A DNA stretch of 64,000 nucleotides from Bacillota bacterium (GTDB lineage: Bacteria; Bacillota; Clostridia; Christensenellales; DTU072): contig JAEXAB010000003.1 of assembly GCA_023394875.1 (NCBI GenBank), positions 620,001 to 684,000 on the forward strand. Reading direction: 5' to 3'. The position numbers and the translations under genes are program-made. Under the pieces are notes generated by a model, which did not search any database, was not told the origin of the DNA, and saw only the letters and a list, made by a program, of their open reading frames with translations. Below, one piece after another: positions 63,032 through 64,000 of this stretch. Within the stretch, counting starts at the first letter, position 1. Each line of letters opens with the position of its first letter.

Positions 63032-63164
63032 CTATTTATCCCTCCGTTAACTTAATTATCATTATATAGTATAGGACAAAAAAAATCTAGAATAATTTGC
63101 CATCTTGACTGCAAACTTGCTATATGCTATTGTAAAAACAATGATAATTATGTGAGGGGGATTT

Positions 63165-63980
63165 ATGATTGAACTACCTGAAGGAATTACGCTTGCTAAG
63201 CAAATAAACGATTGTTTGATTGGCAAAACAGTAAAAAGTGTTTTGCCCCCCACAAAAATTCATAAGTTTTGTTGGTTTAACGGCGACCCGATAGATTATG
63301 AATCCCGTATAAACGGCAGTACAATAGTAAGCGGAAGCGCGTTTGGGATATTTGTTGAGATAGCCTTTGACAACGGGATGCTTCTATGCTTTGATGACGG
63401 AGTAAATATTAGATATTGTGAGAATGGGGACATTCCTAAGGACTACCAACTGGCAATACATTTTTCCGACGGCTCGGCGGTTGTTTTTACTGTAGCGATG
63501 TACGGCGGGATTGTTTTGCACGATGGCAATTATGATAATATTTATTATGCAAAAAGTAAAATAGCAATATCGCCTTTTTCTCCTGATTTTGCCAAGTATT
63601 ATTACAAGACAATGGCGGAGAGCAAGCCAACGCTATCGGCTAAGGCTTTTTTGGCAACAGAGCAAAGGTTTCCTGGGATAGGCAACGGCGTTTTGCAAGA
63701 TATACTCTATACCGCGGGAACTAACCCAAAAACAAAAATAAGCACCCTTAGTGACAAGGATAAAACGCTTTTGCTAAATTCCATTGTGTCTGTTTTGCAA
63801 GAAATGACTGATAAGGGTGGCAGAGATACCGAAAAAGACGTGTTTGGCAACAGCGGAAATTACATAACCAAGCTGTCTAAGCTGACAGCCCATAGTTGTT
63901 GCCGTGTTTGTGGCGGAGGTATTGTTAAAGAAGCTTACCTTGGCGGCGCAGTATATTACTGCCCCGTTTGCCAAAAATAG
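63165..63980 (+). CDS. Fpg/Nei-like DNA glycosylase-fold protein lacking catalytic proline
   Basis: 271 residues. H2TH region FPGIGNGVLQDILYTAG (about 169-185) and a C-terminal zinc finger CRVC...CPVCQ are those of Fpg/Nei. The start reads MIELPEGITLAK, where the catalytic residue in Fpg is Pro2, here Ile2; Glu3 remains. The lysine equivalent to Fpg Lys57 and the zinc-finger Arg (GRGTYYC, here GGAVYYC) are not present either. It may bind lesions without cutting or do a different chemistry. GAGGGGG lies 7 bases upstream. Confidence 0.8.
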   Translation: MIELPEGITLAKQINDCLIGKTVKSVLPPTKIHKFCWFNGDPIDYESRINGSTIVSGSAFGIFVEIAFDNGMLLCFDDGVNIRYCENGDIPKDYQLAIHFSDGSAVVFTVAMYGGIVLHDGNYDNIYYAKSKIAISPFSPDFAKYYYKTMAESKPTLSAKAFLATEQRFPGIGNGVLQDILYTAGTNPKTKISTLSDKDKTLLLNSIVSVLQEMTDKGGRDTEKDVFGNSGNYITKLSKLTAHSCCRVCGGGIVKEAYLGGAVYYCPVCQK

Positions 63981-64000
63981 CGCAAATTACTTTTGTTATC

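Overview
The window comes from a low-GC Gram-positive bacterium, most likely an uncultured anaerobic gut clostridium. The evidence is the Bacillus/Clostridium-style order Orn/Lys/Arg decarboxylase - tmk - holB - ricT, the dnaB-like/dnaI loader pair, strong GGAGG ribosome sites, many lipobox lipoproteins, an ECF transporter S component, an AgrC/AgrA-type pair, and giant wall-associated proteins with InlB repeats. The exact lineage is inference. No CRISPR array, complete prophage or intact insertion sequence was seen.

Layout. 1-8.2 kb: replication and housekeeping genes (decarboxylase C-terminus, tmk, holB, ricT, gltX), a PepV-like dipeptidase, luxS and a lipid kinase. 8.4-9 kb: a four-tRNA operon (fMet, Met, Glu, Val) with a damaged copy of the Val tRNA end downstream. 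9-22 kb: rmuC, a 2016-aa Ig-like surface protein, a zinc-ribbon/acidic-tail protein, a beta-propeller lipoprotein, a phosphodiesterase, and a cobalamin-riboswitch operon (lipoprotein plus ECF S component). 22-24 kb: an acyl-CoA synthetase behind a Leu/Ile/Val-rich leader peptide and a terminator/antiterminator. 24.8-25.5 kb: tmRNA on the minus strand with its 3' flank duplicated. 25.6-36 kb: transporters (ZIP, a paired membrane system, GPH symporter, MgtC), a ferritin-like protein, a large lipoprotein, Fe-alcohol dehydrogenase, an esterase and radC. 36.6-42.5 kb: a Rad50/SbcC-shaped protein that appears to have lost its ATPase motifs, then the dnaB-like and dnaI genes. 42.5-47.1 kb: cvpA and a metF - activation subunit - metH operon behind a structured leader. 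47-51 kb: AhpD-like protein, SDR, sugar isomerase-like protein, acyl-CoA ligase. 51.2-52.9 kb: tRNA-Thr preceded by broken tRNA copies, then gene remnants. 53-64 kb: a 2076-aa InlB-repeat protein with a ribosomal-L15-like tail, an Agr-type two-component pair, a lipoprotein, TfoX-like protein and a Fpg-like protein without the catalytic proline.

How the parts fit. Cobalamin use recurs: a B12 riboswitch controls a predicted uptake system, and a split B12-dependent methionine synthase is encoded elsewhere. The best candidate for an undescribed system is the attenuator at 22.0-22.25 kb. It suggests that the acyl-CoA synthetase serves branched-chain amino-acid supply, possibly by activating isobutyrate, isovalerate or 2-methylbutyrate for reductive carboxylation. 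A second theme is repeated partial duplication of tRNA and tmRNA genes, which marks old integration or recombination hot spots.
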